64,000 nt of DNA from assembly GCA_013180625.2 (NCBI GenBank), contig SNVD02010278.1, forward strand, positions 1 through 64,000, in the 5' to 3' direction. The notes under the pieces were generated by a model. That model did not search any database. It was not told the origin of the DNA and worked only from the letters and a program-made list of their open reading frames with translations. This document shows, in pieces, positions 1-10,855 of this stretch (position 1 is the stretch's first letter; every line of letters begins with the position of its first letter). The position numbers were made by a program, and so were the translations under genes. The DNA is from Boswellia sacra. Its lineage: Eukaryota > Streptophyta > Magnoliopsida > Sapindales > Burseraceae.

Positions 1-923
1 TTATCTTGCTTTGAGCTTTGCCCTTTATACTCCCTTCTAGAATTCTTCTTGAATCCTTGGTTTCTTCTAATCATACTTTTTAGCTTTCTTGTGATGAATG
101 CAAGATCTTCATCATCTCCTTCATCGTCGGACTCATCATCTTCTTTTGTTGAAGATTTGAAAGCGATATTTTTCTTTTTCTTGAAATCTTCTTCATTCTC
201 TTTCAAGGTGATTTCATGAGTCATGAGAGAACCCATAAGTTCTTCTAATGGTAGTTTGGTGAGGTCCTTTGCTTCTTAGAATTGACGGGTCACATTTGCC
301 CGCCTACCCAATGAGTTTAGGGATCTAGACACTAAAGAATCTTTCTCACCATTTCAACAATTAGCAATAAGCATTCCTTCCCCCCCCCCAAGAGATTCAA
401 AACTTATAATAATACGCTAAATCTCAGTAACACTTGTCAGAAATGATTCATCCGGATTTTTTTCACTTTTTCTAAAAGATCATACTGATGAACTAGCATA
501 CTAATTGGATTCCTTAACTGACTAAGCTTCTCTCATGAGTTACTCTCAAGTGTGTGTGTTCCATATTTCTTGTGCCGTATAACAAGTAGATATTCTATTA
601 AACTCATTTCTATCTAGAGACAATACAACACATTCATAGCTTTAGCATTCAAACTCATTTTCTTTTTATCATCTTCACTAAACTCTTTAGGTTCTTTAAG
701 CATGCATTCCCCATTTTCAATTTTGGTAGGAACAAAAGGTCCTTCCAAAACAATAGACCACAAATCATAATCAAAAGATTTCAAGAAAATACTCATTCTA
801 GTTTTCCAATAAGAGTAATCACTTCCATTAAAAAATGGAGGTCTAGAGATAGAAAGCTCCCTCAACATATGAAGTTGAATTAAAAGTTGCCATAGCTCAA
901 AATTTAAAAAATTGAGCAACCTT
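1..923 (-). pseudogene. Copia-type gag remnant (UBN2/DUF4219-like)
   Basis: Minus-strand reading gives a Copia Gag: a segment with RPPFFNGSDYSYWKTRM and the following SFDYDLWSIV, typical of the DUF4219/UBN2 region that begins Gag in plant Copia elements. Weaker Gag-like text (LRNPISMLVHQYDL, TKEDDESDDEGDDED-like acidic stretch) continues to base 1 in shifting frames. A plausible native start ATG lies near 882 just after the primer-binding site, but its frame differs from that of the conserved block, so there is a frameshift near 850. Several stops follow below 616. The rest of gag and all of pol lie beyond the left edge. Gag would form the cytoplasmic virus-like particle; this copy cannot make it. 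Confidence 0.75.
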
Positions 924-935
924 GCTCTGATACCA
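924..935 (-). other. Primer-binding site, initiator tRNA-Met (Copia)
   Basis: On the minus strand the bases read TGGTATCAGAGC, complementary to the 3' end of initiator tRNA-Met, two bases inside the LTR end at 938. It fixes the orientation (minus) and identifies the LTR at 938-2750 as the 5' LTR. Confidence 0.9.
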
Positions 936-1248
936 CTTGTTGACCCAGGTATGGCAACCCAAGAGGGGGGGTGAATTGGGTTTTTATTTATCAAAACGGA
1001 TTTGTAAAACTTTTATTTGAAGATCAAAATTATTTAACTCTTTCTTTGAGAATAAAGGTGAAGAAGATGAAAATAAAATGCAATCAAGAGAATAGCAATA
1101 AAGAACAATTACAAGTGCAAGTAAACATAAAGAGGATAGGGATAGAGAGAGTGCAAACTCAATTTACGTGGTTCGGCAAACCTTGCCTACGTCCACGGGC
1201 TCCTAGCTCCACGAGCTAAGCTTTCCAATAAGTTGTAGAAATCTTTAC

Positions 1249-1530
1249 AACTTGCTTGATGAACAACACCTTCTTCTTGATGAACCCTCACCAAGGCAAC
1301 TTCCTTCAACTCTTGATAACACCACACCAAGAGTTCTTCTTGATGAACAACCTCACCAAGGCAACTTCCTTCAACCCTTGATAACACCACACCAAGAGTT
1401 CTTCTTGATGAACAACCTCACCAAGGCAACTTCCTTCAACCCTTGATACCACCACACCAAGAGTTCTTCTTGATGAACAACTCACCAAGGCAACTTCCTT
1501 CAACCCTTGATAACACACACCAAGAGTTCT
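1249..1530. repeat. 65-bp tandem repeat in Copia R/U5
   Basis: The block 'caccaaggcaacttcctt' recurs at 1289, 1354, 1419 and 1483, a period of 65, 65 and 64 bp. Units differ by a few bases. The short open frames here on both strands are repeat artefacts. Confidence 0.9.
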
Positions 1531-1730
1531 CTCAAGGATAACTATTATCCTTTACAAGAATATCTCACTCTCACCACAATACAAGAACAAAGATAATTTT
1601 TACAACAAAAGTATAACTCTCTTCAAAGAGTAGATAAATAATATAAAAGCTCTCTAGACTTGATATTTCTCTTGCTTTTTGCTTGATAAAATGCTTCTCT
1701 TGCACTTGTTGAATGCATGGGAGAATGACT

Positions 1731-1740
1731 CCTTTTATAG
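1731..1740 (-). promoter_or_regulatory. TATA box of Copia LTR
   Basis: Minus strand CTATAAAAGG in the middle of the LTR, between U3 and R, where an LTR promoter is expected. Confidence 0.5.
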
Positions 1741-1834
1741 GCAAATGAGATGAACTTAATCAAGTGAAGACACCAACTCCAAATTTTCTGCCCACCATAA
1801 AAACCGTAATCTTGTCTGCCATTTTTGTCAATGT

Positions 1835-2570
1835 TCCGTTTGAAATTTGAAAATTTGCAAAACATAAAAGATTTGCAAATTTGAATAAGCTTTCCAACGC
1901 ATCAAGAATCAAGTCATTTGGATATCTGTAGCTCAAGATATAGCCAAAACACCATTCAGTGCTCATGTGACTTGATTTTTCTTTCTTGTGTCAGTCCACC
2001 AAATTGAATGATAATTCTGTCAGCCTTCCATTTGAAATTTGAATTTCTTCAAAACATAAAATATCTGAATATTTGAATAAGCTTTCCAAAACATTAAGAA
2101 TCAAAGCATTTGGAAATTTTTATCTTAAGATATAGCCAAAAAACCATCCGGTGCTCATGTGAGTTGATTTTTCTTCTCTGTGTCAGTCAACCGAATTGCA
2201 TGCTAATTATGTCGGCCTTCTGTTTGAAATTTGAATTTTTTCAAAACATATGAAATGTTCTTCATTAATTCATCTTTCCAATGCCATAAGAATTAAGTCA
2301 TTTTGATTTTTCTAGCTCAAGATATGTCCAAAGGAGTATTCGGTGCTCATGTCAGCTGCTTCCATTTGTCTTTCAACTTGCATGATGATTTGGACAACCT
2401 TGCACTTGAAATTTGAATTTCATTAAAACATATGAAATGTTATAAATTGAGTAAGCTTTCCAAAGGATCAAGAATCACGTCATTTGGATATTTGTAGAGA
2501 TATATATGACCAATTGATTGAACATTGCTCATGTGTCACATTCCTTGAGTCAATCCTTGTTCTTAAACTT
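1835..2570. repeat. Four degenerate ~190-bp direct repeats in Copia U3
   Basis: A motif like 'aagctttccaa' followed by 'atcaagaatcaagtcatttgg' and 'gctcatgtga' recurs with anchors at about 1887, 2079, 2271 and 2453 (spacing 192, 192, 182). Divergence is visibly higher than in the 65-bp array, so this is an older duplication of U3. Confidence 0.8.
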
Positions 2571-2750
2571 TGGTGCCTTTAACATGTAGTCTTCTCCTTA
2601 GCTTCAACACTTCATTTTAATAAGCCTCTTCTTGATTTTAAAATTATTTCAATGATCTTACTCTTGCACATAAATAAACATGTTAGTAAATCTCAATTAA
2701 TCAATGTGTATTGTTATCATCAAAATTATCATGTAGCCTTAGGGCTAACA

Positions 2751-3509
2751 GATTTTGGTATCTATCCACACCTGGAGTATTTAGGTCTCAGCCATAATAA
2801 ATTTTATGGTTGTATCTCAGCAAATTGGGGGAAGTGCCCAAATTTAACAACCTTAAGGATGGCAGACAATATTATCACAGGCAGCATACCAACTGAGATT
2901 GGAAAGTTAACTAATTTAGGTAGACTTGATCTTTCTTCAAATCATCTATTTGGGGAGATTCCAAAAGAACTTGGAAAGTTATCTTTTCTAGAGGAATTGA
3001 TTTTGAATGGGAATCAACTTTCTGGTGGTATACCATCGGAAATTGGATTTCTCACGGAGATTAAGAGGCTTGATTTGTCAGCAAACAGGTTGAGCAATTC
3101 AATCCCAGAAAATATTGGGAACTTGTCCAACATGTACTACTTGAACTTCAGTAACAATCAGTTTACCCATGAAATTCCAACTCAGTTAGGAAATTTAGTT
3201 CGAACACTATTAGAACTAGATTTGAGTCATAACTTAATCAGAGGAGAAATACCATCTCAAATCTGTAGTTTGCAGAGCTTAGAGAATCTGAATCTGTCCC
3301 ACAATAACCTCTCTGGGTTCATTCCAAGACAATTTGAACAAATGCTTGCCCTATCAAGCATTGACATATCCTACAATGAGCTGGAGGGTCCAATTCCCAA
3401 TAGCAAGGCATTTCGAAATTCTACCTTTGAAGCATTAGAAGGGAACAAAGGGTTGTGTGGGAATGTTAGCGGACTGCAACCATGCAAAGTCCCAATACCT
3501 ATCCCATAA
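2751..3509 (+). pseudogene. MIK2-like LRR receptor kinase 1: C-terminal LRRs (5' half lost to Copia insertion)
   Basis: Reads directly out of the LTR end into LRR coding sequence starting DFGIYPHLEYLGLSHN; the ATG-initiated frame beginning in the LTR at 2652 is spurious. About nine plant-type LRRs follow (for example LGRLDLSSNHLFGEIPKELG), then the juxtamembrane LRR cap ending LEGNKGLCGN and GLQPC. This matches the subfamily XII-like MDIS1-interacting receptor kinase 2 (MIK2, At4g08850) group, whose ectodomain senses peptides at the plasma membrane. The frame stops at 3507-3509, where the protein should enter the TM segment. The N-terminal half should lie left of the Copia element, outside the window. 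Confidence 0.88.
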
Positions 3510-3553
3510 CACAAAAAGGCTCAGTAAAAGGCTAGGTAATCTTCCTTATAATT
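3507..3553 (+). other. Frameshift and nonsense between LRR and TM segment
   Basis: The LRR frame ends at 3507-3509. Shifting by one base near 3503-3506 restores reading (ITQKGSVKG), but a TAG at 3533-3535 then interrupts it before LIILFPLLGALALSVVV, the TM helix. A 36-base GT..AG stretch here is too short for a plant intron. The gene therefore carries at least two coding lesions besides the Copia insertion. Confidence 0.75.
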
Positions 3554-4256
3554 TTGTTCCCTCTTTTAGGAGCACTTGCTCTTTCAGTCGTGGTGATCCG
3601 AAGTTTCTTTTGTTTCAAAAGGAAGAGTGACTTGCAAGACCAAGAGAGTACTGGTATAATCAATGAAGAATTTTTTTCAATATCAATTTTTGAAGGAAGA
3701 AAGATGTATGAGGAAATCGTAGCAGCAACAAAGGATTTTGATGCCACTTACTGCATTGGGAAGGGTGGTCATGGAAGTGTCTACAAAGCTGAGCTGCCTT
3801 CAGGGAGCATGGTAGCAGTTAAAAAAATCCACTCCATGCATACTGGTGATATAGCATATCAAAAAGAATTCTTGAGCGAAATAAGGGCATTAACAGAGAT
3901 AAGGCATCGTAATATCATGAAATTTCATGGTTTTTGCTCACATACTCCACATTCATTCTTAGTCTATGAGTACCTTGAAAGGGGTAGTTTGGCCACAATC
4001 TTGAGCAAGGAAGTATCAGCAGTAGAACTAGATTGGGGTAAGAGAGTGAATATCATAACTGGTGTGGCTCATGCCTTGTCTTACATTCATCATGACTGCT
4101 CCCCACCAATTGTCCACCGTGACATATCAAGCAAGAATATATTGCTTGATTTGGAGTATGAAGCTCATGTTTCTGATTTCGGAATTGCTAAGCTGCTCAA
4201 ACCAGACTTAACCAATTGGACTCAACTTGCTGGCACATGCGGATATGTTGCACCAG
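3554..4256 (+). pseudogene. MIK2-like kinase 1: TM segment and kinase N-lobe to activation loop (exon)
   Basis: After a hydrophobic TM helix (LLGALALSVVVIRSFFCF) and basic stop-transfer residues come the kinase motifs in order: glycine loop GKGGHGSVYKAE, invariant lysine in VAVKKIH, catalytic loop HRDISSKNILLD, DFGIAKLL and the activation-loop end GTCGYVAP. Catalytic residues K, D (HRD), N and D (DFG) are all present, so this is an active-type serine/threonine kinase domain. HRD preceded by arginine marks an RD kinase. The exon ends at a GT donor after CCAG at 4256, the conserved position of the single intron in this subfamily. Confidence 0.88.
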
Positions 4257-4344
4257 GTAAATAATTCCTTCATTATTATCACTTTCATCAATACATAGAA
4301 CATGAATAATGGCTACATCATAATATGTCTCTTTCACTTTCCAG
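4257..4344 (+). other. 88-bp intron of kinase 1
   Basis: GT at 4257 and CTTTCCAG ending at 4344. Joining the flanks restores the codon for the conserved E in APELAYT, so splicing is supported by both frame and family position. Confidence 0.88.
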
Positions 4345-4637
4345 AGCTTGCTTACACAATGAAGGTGACAGAGAAATGTGACGTGTACAGCTTTGGAGTG
4401 CTGGCACTCGAAACCATCCAAGGGAAATATCCAGGAGATTTTGTTTCCCGTTCTAGTTTGTCTACCGCAACAAACAACATTGAGCTTGAAGATGTGCTAG
4501 ATTCAAGGCTGCCATTTCCCTCCCTTGAAGTTCAAAACAAACTGATATCCATCATTGAGGTTGCCTTTTTATGCTTAGATGTGAATCCACGGTCTAGACC
4601 AACCATGAAGATGGTGTCTCAACATTTAAGCAACTAA
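4345..4637 (+). pseudogene. MIK2-like kinase 1: kinase C-lobe (last exon)
   Basis: Continues as ELAYTMKVTEKCDVYSFGVLALE, then LISIIEVAFLCLDVNPRSRPTM with the subdomain XI arginine, and stops at 4635-4637. Length and end match the family. The exon itself has no visible damage. About 15 residues between GDF and the LEDVLDSRLP block are shorter or altered relative to what I recall of homologues. Upstream lesions make the full gene a pseudogene, but a truncated kinase message could still be produced. Confidence 0.88.
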
Positions 4638-5642
4638 TTGTTGTCTTCCCTGGAATCTTTTGCAAGGTTGATCTAGTTTATTCTTAGCTAAACTGCTACA
4701 CACTTTTGTGTACTTTTCTCAATTTCATTTTTGTTATAGTATTAACATTTGGAAATTATTTTGACAATTCGTACAATTACCAACTCTTTCAGTTTATTAT
4801 TGATTCTAATGATTTTATGAAGTGAAAAACACAATCCTCTTAAACTTCATACTTGTGCATTCATCTTGCTCCTTGATTCTTCAGTCTTTTGAGTATCATT
4901 TATATTCTGCCTTTTTGAGTAAGTCGCTCTTCTAAAAGATAAGATTTGTCACCTTGATGAAGCTTATAACTTCATAGCTATGAAATTCAAGAAATAACTC
5001 TAGAGGGGGAAGGTCGTGAATATGGTTATTATGTGCTCAGCCTTCAATTTACACACGAAGTTATTACTACACCCCGAGTATACTTCAATAGATAAAATAA
5101 TTCAGATGTAACAATTAAGTAGCTGATTCAATGACCTTTTTCATTAAGAAAATCAGAATGGAAGAGAACAATTCTAATGAAATTAAACAAATCATCATAA
5201 GGGCAGTGAACGAACTGGAATTTCGGAATTACACTCCAGGTCAGAGGGTTGCGCAAAATATTTTAAACATTTGCAGTTAAGGATCGACAATAACAGAAGC
5301 TAAACATTGTGAAAAACAGAGGTTGAGTCTTAATATGTTGCACTGGTTTGTAAAAAGAGTAGCACAATGTTGGTACCCAAATATTGCATTCTCTAATTTT
5401 ACAAAAGACAAACACGGTTGAAAAGAAGGAACCTATTATCACTATGAGTATCACTAGCCACTACATTTTAAAGATACCTGCCCCAGCCCTCTTCCAGAAA
5501 GCTAGATCATATGAGCCGTACAGGATGGCGTCTACGTCCCCATAACGTAATTTATCAAAGTCATTTTGGTTAAAATAGAAGTATAAAAAATAATGTCCTT
5601 CATGGGGCATTTGATGCTGTCCTGGTAATCAAGAGCGTTTTC
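4638..5642. other. 3' flank of kinase 1, no clear gene
   Basis: AT-rich DNA after the kinase stop. On the minus strand 5461-5630 is open for about 55 codons and contains GDVDAILYGSYDLAFWKRAG, which reads like protein but matches nothing I know. It lies just downstream of the SDR-like exon and could be its 3' UTR. Confidence 0.4.
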
Positions 5643-5926
5643 CTAACAGAAAACGATGGAAAACAACTCCTGTTGAGCCCCATACCGGCATTGGACTTCT
5701 TCCCCTTCTAAAAGCCTCTCTACAGCATCAGAAGCTAGGCCATTCAACTCGAGTGTCTTCTCCCAGACTTTATGAGAAGTCTCAAGGTTGTGAGCTTCAT
5801 CAAAAGGATTTGCTGGACGGCAATCTTGAGGTATGAATGCAAAAACAGGCCCGTCATCTGCTTTCAACAAGTCACAGTACTCTGGAATCTGAGGATCAGT
5901 GGCTGCAAAAAGCGTACTCCTGGAAC
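5643..5926 (-). CDS. Terminal exon of a short-chain dehydrogenase/reductase-like protein
   Basis: Minus-strand exon starting after a TTATGCAG acceptor at 5927-5928. It reads SRSTLFAATDP, then ADDGPVFAFIPQDCRPANP, HNLETSHKVWEKTLELNG and LASDAVERLLEGEE, and stops at 5643-5645. The SRSTLFAATDP block resembles the segment that follows the substrate loop in plant retinol-dehydrogenase-like SDRs, and the VWEKTLEL helix fits their C-terminus. The Rossmann fold and YxxxK catalytic exons are not visible here; they should lie upstream (higher coordinates), beyond or among the insertions. The last residues (AQQELFSIVFC) may be non-native. Family assignment is by recall only. Intron or gene truncation by the Ty3 element is possible. 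Confidence 0.5.
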
Positions 5927-7446
5927 CTGCATAATTTGTTAAGTCATCACATTTTTAAGCTGTACTTTGTTTTATATAGTTTCCTTTAAAGGAATACAAC
6001 ATCAATTAAAAATTGGACATGCAAATCATTACAAAGGCATCATAGTAAAATATCTTGGGTTCTTCAAACAAAATATACCCTTTCTTAACAAATGGAAACA
6101 TAACTCTAAAATTACCATGTAGTATTCTTGGTACATCTCCTTTTGAGACCTATTTGTGCTTACAAACTACATAGAGCCTCTGTTACGCCATAATTTTTTT
6201 AGCTAGTTTTCATAAACGAAGGGCTTAACAAGGGTCCGCAAGTCAAGTATAAGAAGAACACAAAGCAAGACAAGAAGAATGTGCTTTGCATCGGGGGGTT
6301 TACCGACACAAAAGACCTTTTGCGTCGGGGTTGCAGCCCTTCCAAGCAGACGCAAGTAAAAGGCACCGTAAATTTCTTGAGGCCGGAATATTGTCTTTTG
6401 CGTCCGGACCGTAAAAACTGAAGACTGTAGAAACCAAGTTTGATTAAGTAACGAAATCTATCAATTAGAGTATAAACTGAAATTAGTCACCTGTTTGCTA
6501 GCTACTCATGTAACCTAATTTTTTTTTTTTCTGGTCAATTTGTGAAATTCACTTCACATCCAGGCGCATATATCTAGAAATTACTGAGAATTTGAGCAAG
6601 CTAGAAGCTGAACAAAAAATACCTAACGTACTTTACCCAGAAATCGAGACCTTACTGTGTGACTGTTGTTTTAAACCAGCAAATTAAAGAGCAACAATAT
6701 CAAAAGGGCATCAAATCTTAATATAAACAGGCTAGCGGATAATCAAGGTATTTGGTTAGTAAAAATAACTTTTTATAAAGAGCAATCTGAATAAATTTTC
6801 AGCATAAGTCCAAATGATGAACATTATTTAGAAAGGGAGGTAAGAATTAAATAAATTAAACAAGGAACTTTTTTCAGTATAAAAATAAGATCTGATTTAC
6901 TTCCCTTCCAACAGAATCAGATAGTGTCCCAACAGCAACAGTTAGAGCTCCAATAACTTCTCATGTACAATTCTCAAGTTCCATCTCCGGATATAATAGA
7001 TAAACATATAAAAGAAACTTTAAAATTTGCCAAATGCCAATAAACACAAAAAGGTGCATGTAACTTTAAAAGGTAATCAAATGGCATAGCATCAATGACA
7101 AACTTTTGTACTTTGTGGAAAGCCATCAACAACAAATTTCTTTCCAGAAAAGCTAGCCTAAGAAAAGCTAGCCTAAGTGCGTGCTCTTTCCACTCCTTGA
7201 TCTACCTTTCACATTGCAAGATAAACATTTCATTAGAAGTTGCATAATTGACATTCAGGTATAATTGATCTGTAGAACCTAATTCCAAAGTGCACAAAGT
7301 AATTAAAGAGAATCATTATGAATTTTAGAAAAGTAAAAGTATACATCAATAAAGTTAAAGGGCAAAGCCATTTTACTCGCACAATTAACGATATTAGGTA
7401 GTCAGTGATTATCTTTAGTTTGCATTACATCCGTTGATCAGAGTAC

Positions 7447-7462
7447 CTGCCGGAGATCCAAA
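7447..7462 (-). CDS. Possible 16-nt micro-exon joined to the SDR-like exon
   Basis: On the minus strand 16 bases are bounded by TTGCAG and GTACTC splice signals. Spliced to the exon at 5926 they give FGSPAG in frame with SRSTLF. The frame agreement supports it, but a 16-base match with splice sites can occur by chance. Confidence 0.35.
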
Positions 7463-8328
7463 CTGCAATTAGAGCGATCATTTATTCTTCCATTGACATA
7501 AAATCACCTTAGAATCGAGTAAAATCAGACTCTTGCATGTTGATATTAGTTTCATTCAGTTTGTCTACCAATTAAACCAAAAATTTATGCTTCAATCGAC
7601 ATAAAATCACCTTAGACAAAGTGAATTTAGGTTCATGAATTTTTCAGACAGACCAACCAAAATTATTGGCTTAATATTTGGATTTCAGACTTCAGATTTT
7701 TTCAGTTAGCAAACTGTAAAAAGTCCACAAAGCCAATGATAAATAATGAGATACTACCCACATATCAAAAGACAATATATAACTAAATAAATGAGTTTCG
7801 AGAGGAGATAATAACTTAAGCATATTGCCAATGAATCAAACCATTCTAACAACTTAAAATTGTGATAAATTTGAAACTTTTTGTCATCCTTTTGACAGAT
7901 TTATAAAGCTAAAACGCACAATAGTAAAGCCATATATATTATACTTCCATTATATGCTACAAAACTTAAAACTCTTCATTAACGGAAATGAACAAGCAAT
8001 TGCCATCATAATGTTAAAAATATCAGAGGTTAAATACTATTTTTACATCAAGTACTTTCATAACAAAAAATATTGAAAAGAATCATTAAAAGCCAAGTGT
8101 AGCAAATACCTAAGGTCTAAAAATTAGGCTGCACTAATCATATTTTTCTTTTATGCCCAAGTTTATATCCATCATCTCAAATAGAAAGTCTGAAAATTTG
8201 ATGGCATGTAATTTTAACTCAAAAATCACAAAAAAAAAACTCTTTTTAACTGATCTGAAAAGTCAGAGAAGTATCTCATGTTTATAAAACATCCAAAGAT
8301 AATTAGAGACAGAGAAAATACCAGCTTT

Positions 8329-8333
8329 GTTTC
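8329..8333. other. Ty3 target-site duplication GTTTC (left)
   Basis: GTTTC directly precedes the left LTR; the same five bases follow the right LTR at 18057-18061. Confidence 0.9.
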
Positions 8334-8740
8334 TGATAGTTCCCAGCTCACCAACACACACTTCATAAGGTATGATTGACTAGTTTTTTTGGAAGATGGG
8401 TTGCAAATTATTCTAGAAATGCTGTTGTGAAAAACAGACTTGGAAGGAATTTATTCTTGATTGATAGGAGGCAGGATATCCGAGAGTCCTGCCAGCTCTC
8501 CCTAGAGATAGAATCTCACAAAATTCACACAATTTGCTTGTGCCCCTCCCTCTTGTTTCCTCCTATTTATCCTCTAACTAACTCCGCACGATTCCCTAGG
8601 AAGATAACTAACTCTCCTACCCAGCTCCAACTCATAACAAAAAAATAAACATCCCTCACAAGGATAATTCCCCACTCTACCCTCCTCTCTTCTTATTCTG
8701 ATGGCGCCTAACATAAGTGAACCTGACTGGAGGCCTATCA
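8334..8740 (-). repeat. Ty3 3' LTR (407 bp)
   Basis: Starts TGATAGTTCCCAGC and ends GGCCTATCA, with TGATAG/CTATCA inverted ends. Same length as the partner LTR at 17650. Confidence 0.93.
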
Positions 8741-8756
8741 AAACCCCCTGCCCAAG
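8741..8756 (-). other. Polypurine tract of Ty3 element
   Basis: The minus strand reads GGGCAGGGGGTTT immediately before the 3' LTR, the expected plus-strand primer. Confidence 0.75.
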
Positions 8757-8811
8757 CATTCACCTTGTCCTCAAGGTGAAACTCAGGGAACTGCTGCTTA
8801 AGCAAGTTAAA

Positions 8812-9246
8812 CTACTCCCAAGTGGCTTCAAATTCCGGAAGGTCTTTCCATTTGACAAGTACTTCAGTAGCTACCCCAGATCCCTCTGTCCTTTGGCGTA
8901 CATCCAGCACATTCTCAGGTTCAGCGACTAATTCCATGGTAGAACTAAGTTGAGAAGGAAGTAGAGGTGAGGCTGGAGTGTTTCCTATCAGCTTTTTTAA
9001 TTGGGACATGAAAGACCGGATGCACAGCGAACCAGCTAGTAATTTTAATCTATAAGCCACCTGTCCAACTTTGTTTTCCACTGGAAAGGGTCCATAATAT
9101 CTAGGACTCAACTTTTCATTTCTCCTTCGAGCCAAAGATTGCTGCCTATAGGGTTGAAGTCGGAGATAGACCAGATCTCCTTCTTGGAATTGTACCTCGC
9201 GACGTCTCTTATCTGCTAGTAGTTTCATTTTGTCTTGGGCTGTCAA
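8812..9246 (-). pseudogene. Ty3 integrase C-terminus and chromodomain
   Basis: The integrase tail has the GPF/Y-like motif SPRYYGPFPV. It ends in a chromodomain with NVLDVRQ, VLVKWKDLPEFEATWE and the aromatic residues W and W that shape the chromatin-binding cage. Chromodomains direct integration to particular chromatin. A frame break separates this segment from the catalytic core at 9247-9258. Confidence 0.88.
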
Positions 9247-9257
9247 CAGATTCTGTT

Positions 9258-9874
9258 TTAATTCATCAATTTAGCATCCCTTTCCTCGAGTAACTGGTCA
9301 ACCATTGAAAACATTAGTAGAGTTCTGACCATAACAAACCAGTTTGGGTGGGGGGGCGATGGGTGTCTCTTCCATACAAAATCTTGAAAGGTGAGGTCAT
9401 AGCTGAAGCGTGGTAAGTGGTATTGTACCAGTACTCCGCCCAAGGAAGCAATTATGCCCACTGTTTGGGCTTGCCACCAACAAAACACCACAAATAGGTC
9501 TCGAGACAACGATTCACCACTTCCGATTGGCCATCGGTTTGTGGGTGGTAGGCTATACTACGTTTCAATTGAGTGCCTTGCATTTTGAACAATTCAGTCC
9601 AAAATAAACTGAGGAAGACACGGTCTCTGTTAGTGATGATGGAACGTGGAATCCCATGGAGCCTAACCACTTCCGTAGCAAAGACTGTTGCCACCACTTG
9701 AGCATTAAAAGGATGTTTGAGGGGTAGAAAATGGGCATATTTACTTAACCTATCAACCACTACTAGGATAGTATCATACCCTTCAGATTTAGGCAACCTT
9801 TCAATAAAATCCATATAAATATCTTCCCAAACTTGATTAGGAATGGGTAGGGGCTGAAGTAATCCGGCTGGTGA
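9258..9874 (-). pseudogene. Ty3 integrase catalytic core
   Basis: From [18 protein letters not shown] through [34 protein letters not shown] and [13 protein letters not shown]. The DDE residues are seen at D in MDFIE, the D of TNRD and the E of QSE; the usual SDRD reads TNRD here. The frame shifts near 9452-9509 into [23 protein letters not shown] text. The N-terminal zinc-binding part is on the far side of CACTA 1, at 14262-14360. Confidence 0.88.
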
Positions 9875-10855
9875 CACTACAAGAATTTTTTAAATATTTG
9901 TCACTTTAAAATTTTTTTATTTGGCAGTTTTTTAAAAAAGTAAGAAATATAACACTGATCTAGAAGTCAAACCTACATATTCATCTTATTTGTCACTTTT
10001 TGTCTTTATCTAATCCAATAGTTATCACATTTTATAAAAGCGTGATAAGTATTTGAGTATGCAATCTTTTCCTTTTTTCCCTCACATTTCCTTCTTTTTT
10101 TTTTTAATATTGCCTTTTCAAGTATGTGAATATAATATTTTAAATTTCAATAAAATAAAGAAGTTAAAAATCTCAAAATGATAACTAAATAATGCAATTT
10201 TATATTTAATATTTAAATAAAAATAATCTTTAAAATATTTAAATAAAAGATAATATTATTATATATATTAAAATGATAATTTTTTAAATATTAAATTAAC
10301 AAAAAGTAAATTTTAAAGCGATAGTAAAATTTATTTAATTTTAAAATTTATGTAAAACGATAATAATCTATTTAAATAAATATGAAGAAATTAAAATAGT
10401 AAGATAAATATTTTATTTAAATAATATAATTTTATGGTTAGATTAGGCTTGGGCATTTAGTCCATTGGGTCCGGGGCCCTGGTCAGACCCGAACAAACGG
10501 GACGGGTCCGGAACATCATCGAGGCGGGTACTGGGCTACATAAGTCCTGCCCCGTCCGGGGCTGGGTCCTGCATCTAGACCCTTTTGACCCGCCCTGCCC
10601 TACACAGTGAAGGATAAAAATAAAAAAATTTAAAACATAAGGACTTAAAGGTAATTAAAGGGGGTTATTTTGTTAAGTTTTAATATATGTGAATTTCCAG
10701 GATATATGACAACCTTTATAAATTTCGTAAATTCCATATTTCCATTCAAACCCTCCCCAATTTCAAAATCAAAATCCTACATGGAGCCGCTACACCACAC
10801 TACCCTCCCCCAAATCCCAATCTGCTCTGCCACCGTTGCCGCTCCACCGCGAGTC
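9875..10855 (+). repeat. Terminal module shared with CACTA 2
   Basis: This 981-bp segment is repeated in inverted orientation at 22421-23426. It has an AT-rich outer part, a GC-rich patch at about 10455-10610 with many GGGTCCGGGGC-like words, and an inner part ending at 'ccaccgcgagtc'. After that base the two elements carry different cargo. Open frames starting MLSFNICEF in both copies are a by-product of the shared sequence. Confidence 0.88.

Larger units (their letters stand above)
938..2750 (-). mobile_element. Copia 5' LTR, 1813 bp, inserted in a receptor-kinase gene
   Basis: On the minus strand it begins TGTTAGCCCTAAGG and ends CAACA, giving TGTT...AACA termini, with the PBS just inside. 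To the right, bases 2751 onward are mid-LRR coding sequence, so the element broke an LRR receptor-kinase gene. The target duplication would be GATTT (2751-2755); its partner is off the left edge. A TATA box (minus CTATAAAAGG, 1731-1740) separates a U3 full of about 190-bp repeats from an R/U5 holding 65-bp repeats. Confidence 0.85.
5927..8333. other. Probable intronic DNA of the SDR-like gene
   Basis: AT-rich, stop-dense in all frames apart from the micro-exon. A stretch at about 6280-6410 has repeated forms of 'cttttgcgtcggg' and 'gacgcaa', like CACTA or MITE subterminal motifs, and is probably a small element fragment with no ends I can define. Confidence 0.4.

Noticed and set aside
924..935. 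tRNA-like sequence at the three TGGTATCAGAGC sites (924, 17635, 59007)
   Set aside because: Only the short tRNA-Met complement is present, next to LTR ends or the viral leader, so these are primer-binding sites rather than tRNA genes.
1249..1530. CRISPR-like array
   Set aside because: Repeats are contiguous 65-bp units without unique spacers, inside a plant LTR.
3534..3570. 36-bp intron (GT..AG) that would bypass the stop in kinase 1
   Set aside because: Too short for a plant intron, and it would not correct the frameshift upstream.
5643..5926. Assignment to the FEY/DHRS12-type dehydrogenases
   Set aside because: The C-terminal residues do not match what I recall of FEY proteins; only a general SDR-like label is justified.
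6240..6430. Complete small MITE
   Set aside because: Has subterminal-like 'gcgtcgg' words but no terminal inverted repeats or target duplication that I could define.
9410..9607. 65-codon plus-strand frame opposite the integrase
   Set aside because: Shadow of the minus-strand Ty3 integrase.
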